64,000 nt of DNA, from assembly GCA_007922225.1 (NCBI GenBank), contig ML679989.1, positions 18,869,570-18,933,569 of the forward strand, given 5' to 3'. The notes beneath the pieces were generated by a model. The model saw only the letters and a program-made list of their open reading frames with translations. It ran no database searches and had not been told where the DNA came from. Numbering within the stretch: the stretch's first letter is position 1; every line of letters begins with the position of its first letter. Below, in pieces: positions 32,401 through 41,900 of the stretch. The position numbers and the translations under genes were made by a program. This stretch comes from Emydura subglobosa (Eukaryota; Chordata; Testudines; Chelidae).

Positions 32401-33562
32401 CCGTAGCCAGTCAAATCGAGTTCCTTATTTCAGGAGCTTTTGCAAAACGGAAATGACACGTCATATCAGTTTGCACAGAAATTAAACTTTGGGTTAGGGA
32501 GGGCATGGCTTTCTAGCAATCACAGGGTTGGGCCTTGTGGTGACCTGAGAACTACTTTGCCACTGACACAGCCTCAAATCTCAGTTACATATTGAAATCA
32601 AGACAATTACACTGGAGGGGTATCGGGATTTTGTTTGTGCTCAAAAAAGTGCATTATTAAAATGAATGTTTAGAAACATCACAGTACATGTGTATATTTT
32701 ATAACATTTTACATTTTTATGCATTTTTTTTAAGAAGGTCAGCCTATGAATAAGGAAAAGTCCTTTTTCAGGAAAAATCAAAGAGGAAGATGTGCTTTCC
32801 CCCCACTAATTCAGGGGTTAGTGCACTCACACAGCTTGTTGGAGAACTGGGTTCAAATCTCCACCCTGCCTGAATCAGACCAGGGACTTGAAGTTTAATC
32901 GTCCATGTCCCAGAGGCATGCCCTAACCACTGAGCCATAAGAGGATATTCTGGGGTACGGTTCTGTTTCTCTTGTTGAAGCTGTTCCAGTTCATATAAAA
33001 TACTTCAATAGCCATTGGAGTCTAGGATTGGATGTCTCTTTCTAAAAAATACACTCAAGTTCAACTCCAAGTTACGGAAGGAATCTCCTGGGTTATGCAG
33101 CAGGTGGAACTGGATGATCAGGGTCATTTCCCACCTTAAAACCAATGCATCTATCAACTACAATATTTGCCAGTTACATTTTTTGGAACAAATTGTCTTT
33201 ATTGATATTGATAGATGGTAAGTCTACCAGGCCCCAATTTGACCATCTAGTCTGACATCCTGCATAACACAGGCAGAGCACGTTCCCCTGACCCGGAAGG
33301 TATGGTTGAGCTAGAGCGTAGTTCTTAGGAAGAGACACCCAGTCTTGAGTTAAAGGCTCCGAGTGTTGGAGACTTGGTAAATTGTTCAAAATACAGTTCA
33401 GGCTAAGAAAAATGCTCAGTTGATATAAAATGAAATAACTTGTATTTCCTGCCCTCCCAGATCCTGGAGAGCTCCCAGACGCTGCTCAATGTCCTGAAGA
33501 AGGAAGCAGGGAATTTGAGCAGAGCCACAGAACTGAAAAGTAGCATCACAAAGGATAGCTGA
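26396..33562 (+). CDS. SSNA1: SSNA1 (NA14), microtubule/centrosomal coiled-coil protein (whole gene, 3 exons)
   Basis: Small coiled-coil protein that assembles into fibres, binds and branches microtubules at centrosomes, basal bodies and axons, and interacts with spastin. Exons 26396-26447, 26788-26987 and 33461-33562 join in phase to 117 residues; the human protein has 119. The N-terminus [18 protein letters not shown] matches the family. Almost all of residues 15-105 is a single heptad coiled coil ([40 protein letters not shown]). The C-terminal tail is short and hydrophilic ([12 protein letters not shown]). Introns are GT-AG. Intron 1 is 340 bases, while intron 2 is 6.5 kb and full of repeats. 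Confidence 0.97.
26605..26652 (+). repeat. GGGCT/GGGCA simple repeat in SSNA1 intron 1
   Basis: Successive GGGCT, GGGCA and AGGCA pentamers occur just inside SSNA1. The run of GGG triplets separated by two bases fits a G-quadruplex pattern on the coding strand. Confidence 0.8.
26788..26987 (+). CDS. SSNA1: SSNA1 coding exon 2
   Basis: Codes residues 18-84 ([20 protein letters not shown] to ETEAAYMK). The acceptor is cctgccccag and the donor GTATTC. It carries most of the coiled coil and is GC rich. Confidence 0.95.
26988..28082. other. SSNA1 intron 2, first kilobase
   Basis: No exon or repeat was assigned. The GC content falls sharply after 27050, where the CpG island ends. Confidence 0.4.
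28083..28514 (-). mobile_element. Probable solo LTR in SSNA1 intron 2
   Basis: Read on the minus strand the element starts TGTCACGGAGTTG and ends CCTGTGACA, so it has TG...CA ends within a short inverted repeat (TGTCAC). AATAAA lies inside at about 28242-28237 on that strand. The start resembles turtle endogenous-retrovirus LTRs. No gene remnants flank it. The flanking 5-mers do not match clearly, so the boundaries or a target duplication are unproven. Confidence 0.5.
29068..29905 (-). mobile_element. CR1 LINE, 3' half, in SSNA1 intron 2
   Basis: Antisense CR1 tail: gccagaagggatcattgtga, tctagcctgacctcctgtat, cagtcttgatttaaacattg, then reversed RT coding (cctctccaatttatcaacat, ggacacagtattccag, aaatctttttcacagtcac). 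It is diverged, without an open frame. A short sense CR1 scrap (gagggtaattaaccatgg) lies just before it at about 29005-29048. Confidence 0.85.
29906..31998. other. SSNA1 intron 2, middle part
   Basis: Contains a MIR/CORE-like 3' piece at about 30985-31085 (gggcagggactggcttactc ... gcctagcacagtgggggg). Otherwise no exon or repeat was recognised. Confidence 0.4.
31999..32724. repeat. Interval bounded by a 17-bp inverted repeat
   Basis: ATGCATAAAAATGTAAA begins at 31999 and occurs inverted ending at 32724. Just inside, CATCACAGTACA occurs at 32027 and again in the same orientation at 32677. This may be a decayed MITE or a chance match in AT-rich DNA. No coding content was seen. Confidence 0.4.
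32805..32945 (+). mobile_element. tRNA-derived SINE-like repeat in SSNA1 intron 2
   Basis: Has an A-box-like tcaggggttagtgcactcac and a B-box-like gggttcaaatctccac at tRNA spacing. A reversed tRNA-like stretch follows (atgccctaaccactgagcca). This fits a turtle tRNA-related SINE family. It is not a functional tRNA because no cloverleaf can be folded. Confidence 0.55.
33225..33400 (-). mobile_element. CR1 LINE 3' tail just before SSNA1 exon 3
   Basis: ccatctagtctgacatcctg, cataacacaggcagagca and cagtcttgagttaaaggctc are an antisense CR1 end. It stops about 60 bases before the exon 3 acceptor. Confidence 0.8.
33461..33562 (+). CDS. SSNA1: SSNA1 coding exon 3
   Basis: Codes residues 85-117 and TGA ([20 protein letters not shown] to SSITKDS). 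The acceptor is tgccctcccag. It completes the coiled coil and the variable tail. Confidence 0.95.
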   Translation: MLESSQTLLNVLKKEAGNLSRATELKSSITKDS

Positions 33563-33682
33563 GCGTTTGGACTCAAACATTCCTACAGTCACTCTCTTCC
33601 AGAGCTCTGGGGAGCTGCAGGGACCTCTGGCCTGGCCTGTGCTGGCATTCTGATCTATTGATTTGGAGTGGAAGCAATGTTT

Positions 33683-33688
33683 AATAAA
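33683..33688 (+). terminator. Polyadenylation signal AATAAA for SSNA1
   Basis: AATAAA lies about 120 bases after the SSNA1 stop, followed by a T-rich stretch (gcctttgttttg). This gives a short 3' UTR of about 150 bases. Confidence 0.75.
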
Positions 33689-33689
33689 G

Positions 33690-36036
33690 CCTTTGTTTTG
33701 CAAAAGTAGGTCTTCTTTTCAGAACGGCCTCAGCGCCAGCTGCGAATCCATTCACATTCAGTCCACATCTAGCAAAGCTCAGGCTGGGTGTGCAACAAAG
33801 GCCATTCAGTGGAGCTGTGCTGCTATGGGAGTGCAAGTGTGCTTCTGAGTAGCAGCCTCAGGCACGACCGCCCTGGGAATAAGCGAGACTCAAGACTTTA
33901 GCGCTTTCCCCTTCAGAGACAGTGGACAGTTTGCGTTGGCAGGAGCCGTTTTCAAGCCCCTCTGTACAGTCTGATAGAGGCAAGGGCCAGCGCAGAGGGG
34001 TGGGAAATGTGCGAGCAGCAGAGTGGCACTTGCATGCAGGGGCAGGCGGGGAAGGTGGCGTGTGCTCTGCCAAGAGAGGAGTAGAGCGGAAAGTTACTGG
34101 CGGAAAGTTTCCTTTCCAGCTCCCGGGAAGGGCCCAGCTGGCCTGCAGGGAGGCGAAGGGAAGGAGAAGGGGCACCCTATGTTCCCAGGGAGCAGCTAGC
34201 GGGGAGTGGACGGAGGAGCAGCTGGGGCTGCGTGGGAGGTGCCAGCAGCAGAGCACAGCCTGAAGGTACAAGGGCAGCCCTTCAAGGTAGGGAGTAGCAG
34301 CACCTTGAACTATGGCGAGCTCCCTGGAGAGGCAGCACCTCCCCCTGCCCGCAAGGAGTGAAGTCTAGAGCTGAGAAGTACAGTAGCCTCCTCCGGGCCC
34401 CCAATGAAACAAGACTTGGGGCTGGGAGAAGATCTAGGCATGCAGTGAGGCATTGTGCATTTGTGTACCAGGAGCAGGGCATCTACCCCTGAGGACTCCT
34501 GCCATCCTGGAGTCACTGGATCCTAGCAGTAAAACAGCAGCATGCAGTCACTGCAGGGGAGTGGCTGACATGGCTGCTGGTCCTGTTAAGAAGGACCTGT
34601 GTGGTCAGAAGTGGAGTCAGGACCAGTTCAATGACTTCATAAGAGTTTAATTTTACCCCACTTTCTCCTTGGGGCTGGAGGTTTCGCTGAGCTGCAGCTC
34701 CAGGGAAAGTTCCCAGCTTGTCCGAGGGACATCTCACAGAGGACGGAGCTCGTCAGCAGAACAGGAGCAAAGCACCTCGGGGGGGGTTCTTGAATCAAAG
34801 AACAGGGGGCTCCATTTAAACAAGCTCCCTGAGCCCTCGAGATTTCAACAGGGTCACAGTTTGGTCCATGGCAGAAAGATCTTCCTTGTTCCAGCCAAGC
34901 ATCCGTGGGCTAGTAGGAATGCTGCCACCACGCTCCCCTGCCCGAAATGCAATTTGGGTTATGCCAGTGGTTTGCAAACTTAGGCTGCTTGTCCCTTTCC
35001 AAATAAGTCTTACCGCACAGCCCAGCTGAGCCAGGGTCAATCTACCACTGATGCGAGTGCCAGCTCTTACTAACTAAACTGCGCTGTCTGCCCTTACAGG
35101 AGGTTTCTCCGATACCGCAGTTGGAAAACCACTGGCTGAGGCTGTCTCCACGTTGTCGGTGGGGCTCCCCTTTACACAGGCTGGAGAGTGAGTGTGGGGG
35201 AAGCAGAAGACAGGGAAAAGCATGGGAGAGTGTGGGAGAAAGGCGGCAAGTTCGGGGTTTGAGCAGGCCCTGCAGCGCGTTTTCCTCTCCTGCACGCTGG
35301 CAGGGGAAGGGGAAGGAGCTACACCTCAGCCCTCCCTCGTTCCTTCTCAGCACCAGCTGCACCACCTCCTGCTGCATGTGTGGAACAAGGGGGCTCTGGA
35401 CTCCACCCTAGAGGTTCCCGTCAGCAAGCAGTGGGCCTGGGGATCTCTCCAGGGGCTTGCTTTTCCTTGTTCTGCTCCAGAGGCTCCCCAAGCTGCAGCC
35501 CCTTCAAAGATCCTCCCCTGCTCATTGACTCCCCCAAACCCGCAGTTGCTCTTTCAGGGGGTACCTACGTCTGTGCCCAGGGACCAATATTTGTATTTGC
35601 ACCCTGCAGGCCTGTTTCCTGCTCTGCCACACTCTCCACCGCAGGTGTGGCAGCAGTGTACTGGGGGCCATGCCCCTGGGTGCCAGCAGGGGGGGCAAGC
35701 TGGCCAGCCAGGCCCTTGGAGGAGGAGGAGCCGCCCCCCCCCCCCACCGACATCCCCAGGAACCTTGCCGACTCAGCGGCTCAGGTTGGCCCCTGTGTAG
35801 CCGGGGTCCCTGCGGCTCCCTCGTTGCACCCAGCACGGCGGATCAGTGCAGCCGCCGGGGAGGTCAGCGAGGGCTGGCTCCTCTGAGATCAACCTGGCCG
35901 GCACCCGCGCTGGCCAGCACCTGGGAGCATGGCGCTCCCCTTTTGCCCCCCACTACGCTGCTGTGCTCTGTTCTGGCCTGCTACACAGGACAGCAGAGCC
36001 TTTCGCTACAATCAACACAGCACGGGGCCAATAACC
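33690..36036. other. Intergenic DNA between SSNA1 and the fold-back element
   Basis: Several long open frames occur in this GC-rich stretch, for example 35192-35800, but they have biased, repetitive composition and no domain. No gene is called. A C-run with microsatellite character lies near 35733-35748. Confidence 0.4.
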
Positions 36037-36612
36037 AAGGCTAAGCTTTTGTCAGTTGTTTTTACTAAAAGGCAGCGAGAGGTCACGGGCAATAAACAAA
36101 ACTTTACAGAAGCCGTGACCTCTCCCCGCCTTTTACTAAAAATAACTGAAAAAATGGGGGTGAGATGAGAGCAGCGGAGCAGGGTCTCCGCCCCCCAACC
36201 CCCCCCCCGCCTGCAAAGGCTGGGAGCTGGGGGCCAGGGCTGGGAGCTCTGGATCTGCAGACCCCCCACCACCCTGTGGGGCTCACGGCAGCTGCAGGGA
36301 CGCCCCACCACCCCTAGTGGCTGAGAGCTCCGGGGTTCCCCCGCCACCCACAGCAGCTGAGTTGTGGGGGCCCTGCGTCACCCATGGTGGTAGATCAGAA
36401 CTCCAGGGACCTGCTGGGAGCTCCAGAGACCCCTCCCCAGCCGCTGTCCGGGGCAGCAGGAAGCTTCAGGGACCCCCACAGATGTCCCCTGCTGCTGGCT
36501 GTGGCTGGGAGCTCCGTCGGTTGACAGCTCTCGCCCTGCCTCCCTGCAGCTGAAGCCGAAAATGTCATGGATGTCGCAGGCAGTCATGGATTCCGTGACA
36601 ATCTTATCCTTA
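36037..36612. mobile_element. Fold-back (palindromic) element with GC-rich tandem repeats inside
   Basis: Imperfect ends aaggctaagcttttgtca (left) and, reversed, gtaaggataagattgtca (right). Near the left end, arms of about 37 bases at 36052-36088 and 36113-36149 are inverted copies with about four mismatches around a 24-base loop, built on ggtcacgg/ccgtgacc. The interior (36180-36540) is a degenerate tandem repeat (gctgggagctcc and ccccccaccacc types). The right part again has short palindromic pieces (atggattccgtgaca). The superfamily is unknown to me. Confidence 0.6.
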
Positions 36613-38853
36613 CTCATAACCCTCCACGTCGCTCTGCTTAGTGCTGGGCAACTGGGCCGTGAGGCAGCTGGTAAGAATACCTGCTCCTCTTCCCCTAGAT
36701 GGTTTGGAGCGTAAGGGGAGGGCAGTCACTGGCAATAGCACACGCCCCACTCATGCCCTTTCTGGGCATGAAGAGGATCCCTCAGCTTCCTGCTCTTATC
36801 TCAGCAGAGGGTATATTTCATTGAACACGTCACCAGGCACAGCCGTCAGCACCGAGGGCTCACTGCCCGGGGAGTTATTGGATCCCATTTATCCAACCAC
36901 CAAGAAAGTTCTTTTGAATTTCTGTAATTCTAACATACTAAAAATCACCCGCAGCCAACACCCGGGAGAGTCCGAGGGGCGATCTCCTCTGCTTTGGGAG
37001 CACAAAGTGTCTCAATTACAGAAAAGGGGGCGGGGGGGAAGCAGGTCAGTATTGGGCTCCTCCAGCCAAGCCTGGCCAAGTGTCAGTGGCACAGTTAAAT
37101 TTATGGGTCCTGTTTTCAGAAGTAGCAGTTCCCAGCTAGGTCATGGGGGACCGGAGCCTGGCACCACCAAAAGTCTGGCCATGAATGCGGGAGGGTTCAT
37201 AGACACCCCCTCCCGCCTGCTCTGCAGACACTATTACCAAGGCAAGTGCGAGATGCACAAAGCATTTCCAATTCAGACATTTAATCACAGACAGCTTGAT
37301 TGGACACAGTGAGACAAACAAATGAACGCATCAGATTGAAATCAGAAAGACACGAGCGAGCGAGGTCTTTTGGAGGAGTGCAGGGCTCCGCTACTACCCG
37401 CCCATCCACAATGCCCAAAGAGGCCATCTCTGCTGGCCACGTTTCCTTTAATCCCAGGAGTACGTCACTTTAGCAGCAATGTTCACAGACATCGGTCTTT
37501 TACAGAAAGTGCTACTCTGATCCTGAGTCTACAGTACTAGAAATGTGTCCACCATCTGGGACAGAGCCTAGCAAATTGCATTGCATATTGGCTTGCGTTA
37601 ATTAGTGAAAGATAAACATAGAAAGCAGCACATTCCTTGCTCAGGGACGAAAGGAGAGAAACGGCCCTTTTGCACCTTGGAGCAGAGGACTGAGAAAGCC
37701 CCGGTGAAAGTTTAACAGGGCAGTGTGACTCAGAAAGCCGGTGAGCTCCCCATTCGGGGGCCTGCTCCAGGGCCAGGAGTGCAGACACTGGGCACGTCTT
37801 GGGCCCAGCAGACGGCATTCAGGTTCAGAAGCCGACCACAGCAGTGTGAAGACCAGGTAAACCATGGCGAGAGTGGGAGTGATTAGAGACAGACCCCGAC
37901 AGCCGAGTTAGGGAAGACCAAAGCTCTCGCCAGTGCTTGGGAATTCTTTCAAGGGGCCGCGTCATGCAGGTCCAGCTGCCCTGGGGAGCAAACCAGCACT
38001 GGAGTCTAGGAACACTCCAGCTTTTATCTGTCATTCTCCTACAGATCTGCAGCAAAGAACAATTCACGCCTTCTCCTACCACCCCTCACCCCCAGAAAGC
38101 CCCTTCTCAGCCCACAAGGCCGATTCACTGGCTCCCCAACAGCGGCAGACCAGGCTTAGAAACGTGCCTGGACTGGGACTTAGACCGTTAACCTCCAACA
38201 GCCTCCACGCTGAACACAAAAGTGGCAGACGCGGATCCTATTCCAGGGCAGCTCCCAAACCACGGCTGCTGTCACAGGTCCGACCTGCCAGCTGCTAACC
38301 TGAGTCACAGACAATCCTGGAGATTCCTCAATGCTCACACAGCAGAGACTTTCAACGGGAGCTTTCCTAACGAGAAAAGTCTCCAAGGCTCTCTAGAGCC
38401 AGCGCAGAGAGCTGCAGGCATCTGTCCTGGCCACTCCTGGGGAGGGGGGGGGGACCAGAAGATCGTCCCAGAGCCTATTGTCAGGAAGGGGCTAGAGACT
38501 TGCTCTCACTAAGTCATTCTCAGAAGTCTATTGGCAGCTGCTCTTGAACAAGGAATATGGAAGGCCACAGGTAGAACACATCAGCTACCTGGGAACTAGC
38601 AGGTGTGTCCCAGAATCCAGTGCAAATCTTCTCCCAAGATGCTCAGCGGCTTCTAGTCCCCCTCGGGCAGCAGGGATCCCACGTAGGGTCTGTGACAAGG
38701 GAGTGTGGTCTGGGCCCAGCAGCCCATTTCCGTCACGCTTCGGAAAGTCGCCATCCCACGAAGTGCATCCGAGGGCGTTGAGAACAGGAGACAGGGAAAG
38801 CCGCGGAGTTCCCCTGCTCGGCAGGAGGGCTGCAGGGTGGCACGGCCCAGGAG
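36613..38853. other. Intergenic DNA and probable TPRN 3' UTR
   Basis: No coding content was recognised. The part next to 38854 is expected to be TPRN 3' UTR, with an unclear end. Confidence 0.4.
37280..37285 (-). terminator. Possible polyadenylation signal ATTAAA for TPRN
   Basis: No AATAAA was found on the TPRN strand close after the stop codon. ATTAAA here would give a 3' UTR of about 1.6 kb. Other variant hexamers exist nearby, such as one near 37448, so this is only a candidate. Confidence 0.25.
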
Positions 38854-38916
38854 TCAGAAGTACAGGGCAGGCTCGCTGCTGAAGTCTGAGAAGCCGCTCT
38901 GATTAGCCGGGGTCAG
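38854..38916 (-). CDS. TPRN: TPRN coding exon 4 (C-terminus)
   Basis: Codes residues 715-734 and TGA (LTPANQSGFSDFSSEPALYF). The acceptor is ttttctcctgcag. The ending EPALYF matches the mammalian C-terminus. Confidence 0.93.
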   Translation of the reverse strand: MTPANQSGFSDFSSEPALYF

Positions 38917-41900
38917 CTGCAGGAGAAAACAGAGGAGTTGGGAGTGGAGGCCTTGCGGGTCCCAGCTACGGCCAGGGATGCCCAGTGCTTTGGGATGGCA
39001 GTGGCTGCCCGGGTGCCTTGCCAGGGGCTGACGGCCACGCCCCATTTCCACACTGAACACGCTTCATCAGTCCCAGAGGGAGGCAGGGAAGCTGGCAGCT
39101 GCATTCGTCTCCCCTGCGCGTACAGGCAGAGGGAGGCCACTGGCTGCAGGGGAAGCATCTCCTGGCCTATCCGGCCCTTGGCTCCACAGTGGGCTCCAAG
39201 CGTGGGAGGATCTCCCCATCCCCTCCGCGTGCCAGTTGGCGGCAGCACTTCAGTGCTAGGCCGAGACCGGATCACCGTGAAACGGGCTCAGGAAACTACT
39301 GCTCCGAACCAGACATGGCCCGTGCCTGCGGACAATGGGGGGGGGCACCACCCCGGAACAACCCATGTCACGACCCACCCCGCAGGCAGCCCCTCCTCCC
39401 AGAAAGCAGTGCCCACTCCTGGAACGCAGCAGCAGCTGTTCCTCCTGCCTCTCCCTGCCCAGCACAGCTCCCCAGGGGCCCAGCCGCATCCTGTGACAGA
39501 GCAATGCGGGGGCATGTGACCCTGCACGCCTGCCCCTGCCCCACGTCGCCTCTGCTCTGAGCTCTCACCATGACTTGGTTCCCGGGGGGGCTGGCCTCTT
39601 TCAGGAGTGGCCGGGCGGCAGCTGGCTTCTCCGCGTACTCCTGTTCCTGCCACTTGCTGAACTCCACCGAGTGTTTTGGAGTGTAGCTGGAGAAACCTGC
39701 AAGCACAGAAGGACACTTCAGAGTTGCTGACCAGAGCAAGGACCCGCCGCAGTCAGCCGCTCCCCTCCCAAAAGGGGGATTTCACACGCTACCGTCCAGC
39801 TGTCGCTCCTCTGGGCCCGGCCCAGCCCGACGCACGCAGGGAGAGGATTCAGTGCCAGGCTCCTGCCGGGGCATCACACGGGGGCTAGTGGAGGCCTGGG
39901 CTCTTTCAGAGGGGGAACCAGCAGGGCATGCATGAGCATACGTCGGACACCTGCACAATCTACTGGGAGGGGCTTTTCACGCAGGAGGGGCTTGGGACTC
40001 CCTTCCCCTTGTTCGGGTCTCATCCACACTACATTCCTTCTAACACCCACCTCTGCTGTGCTGCTCAGAGGCACTTCAGGAGCTTTGCCGCCATTGGCCT
40101 ATTGCTGTTCCCCAAATCTGCCTGGATCTGTGAGTCGGGCCCATCCCGCCGGGCTATCCGCAGAGCGCCTGCGCCACGTGGGTGCTGCCTATACCCGGCT
40201 AAGTCTCCAAGCGCCAGCACTGCCAGCCCTGCCTGCCTGCAGGGCAGGAACGGGGCAGGGACAGGCTGGCGACAGATCGCCTGGCTCACCTGAGCTGGGC
40301 ACATTGGAGGACATGATGCTGGTCGGGCGTGGAATGAACAGGGAATAGGGCTTGTCCTCCTCCTCCTCCTCCTCCGCTCCTGAGACAGACTCTTCCTCCT
40401 CCTCCTCCTCCACCAGCGAACTCTCCGAGGGGTACTCAAACGTGGTCTGCAGGCTTGTCTCATTGAACGAGATCTTCAGCTGGAGAACGGCAAAGACAGC
40501 CATTGGGAACCAGGCCACAGAGCCGCCACACCCCAGCCTGGCTCAGCCAGGGATGCTGCCAGCGGATGGCAAAGTGCCAGGGCAGGTGCTAGGATTTTGC
40601 TCCCGGGTTGAGATGCACCTGCCCTACAGCGCGGCCCAACTTGTCCACAGGCCCTCCCAGCCGTGCAGCGTGAGCTGAAGGGCAGACAGCAAGTTGGGGC
40701 AGGTCAGGCAGCCCAGAGCCCCTCGCCGAGCCTCCGGTTCCCTCACCTGGGCCAGGGGCTCCCCCCGCCTGTCTTGGGACTGCCGAGGAGGAAGCCCTCA
40801 GGGCGAGCCAGGCCCCAGAGCACCGAAGTGGTTCTGGGTCAATCCCAACCTTCAAATCCCAGAAGCAGAGGAAGCAGCATCACCTCCAGAGCGCCCTGCC
40901 AGGAACACCCCGTCCCCGGCAGGTTGCCTTGCCTGATGCCGGGCCTGGCTGCGGGGCTCACGCGCAGAGCACAGCAGCAACCCACCCATCTGGGGCTCCC
41001 ACTCCCCAGGCCCTGCGGCAGCCGCCCTGCTCCAAAATCAGCAGGTGTGTCCCAACCCCCAGAGGCCTCGGATCGCTCAAAGGTGGGGGCTCGGCCCCCA
41101 GAGCACAACACCGCGCCCAGGGCAACCCCAGGGTGCAGCGGCAGAGGGGCCGGAACGCCAGGGCCAACGGTGCCCTCACCCCCTTCCCTTGGCAACCACC
41201 TGCACCATGAAAACGCACAGCCAGGGCGATTCACCAGAGAGGCCAGGGGCTTCAGAGTGCAGGGCCCTCCCCCCAGCACCCCACTGCCCCACCACGTGCA
41301 GGACCCACAGCAAGCTGGGGGGCGGGGGGGCAGCGCTGGGGCACATTCACTGCAGAGCCCCAACACACCACGCCCAGCACACTGCACCTGTCTCCTCCAC
41401 TTCCCCAGTGGGGTGAGCGCCTCCCTGCCCCCGCGGCGCCACGTGGGGCACCACAGGCCAGTCCAACGGCAGGGTGAGGAGCCCCCTGAGGAAGACGTTC
41501 AGCCCTGGGGCTGACAGGGAAGTCGATGCAGGTGTGGAAGGCAGGCGATGGCTCTGCTGCGCACACAGCCTGGCATTTGAAGCTACCCAGGGCTAGCCCC
41601 AGGGCTCACCCCTCAGCACGTACCCACCTCCCAGGGCACAAAGGGCACTTGTGAACACCTGTGCTGAAGGAGGCCCTAACAGGGACCGGATGTCCCCAGA
41701 CCAGAGGAAGTTGAGAGTAAACAGGCCCTACTGATCATCAGACAGTCCTGACAAGCAGAAGTTCAGGACTTGGTCATCACCAGTGGCAGGAGACTGACTA
41801 GATGGCCCCCGAGTGCATCCAAGAGGGCAGAGCGGGTCCCACACACTCCAGGATTGGCCGGGAGACGGGCCTTTGCCATCCAACATTTGTCACCAATGCC

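Noticed and set aside
32805..32945. Functional tRNA gene
   Set aside because: A- and B-box-like sequences exist but the stems do not pair. It fits a SINE better.
35192..35886. Overlapping 202- and 168-codon plus-strand frames between SSNA1 and TPRN
   Set aside because: The two frames overlap in different phases with biased composition. There is no homology and no conserved start.
40663..41514. 283-codon plus-strand open frame in TPRN intron 1
   Set aside because: Pro/Ser/Arg-rich, no domain, overlaps a competing 182-codon frame on the other strand, and has no splice or promoter context.
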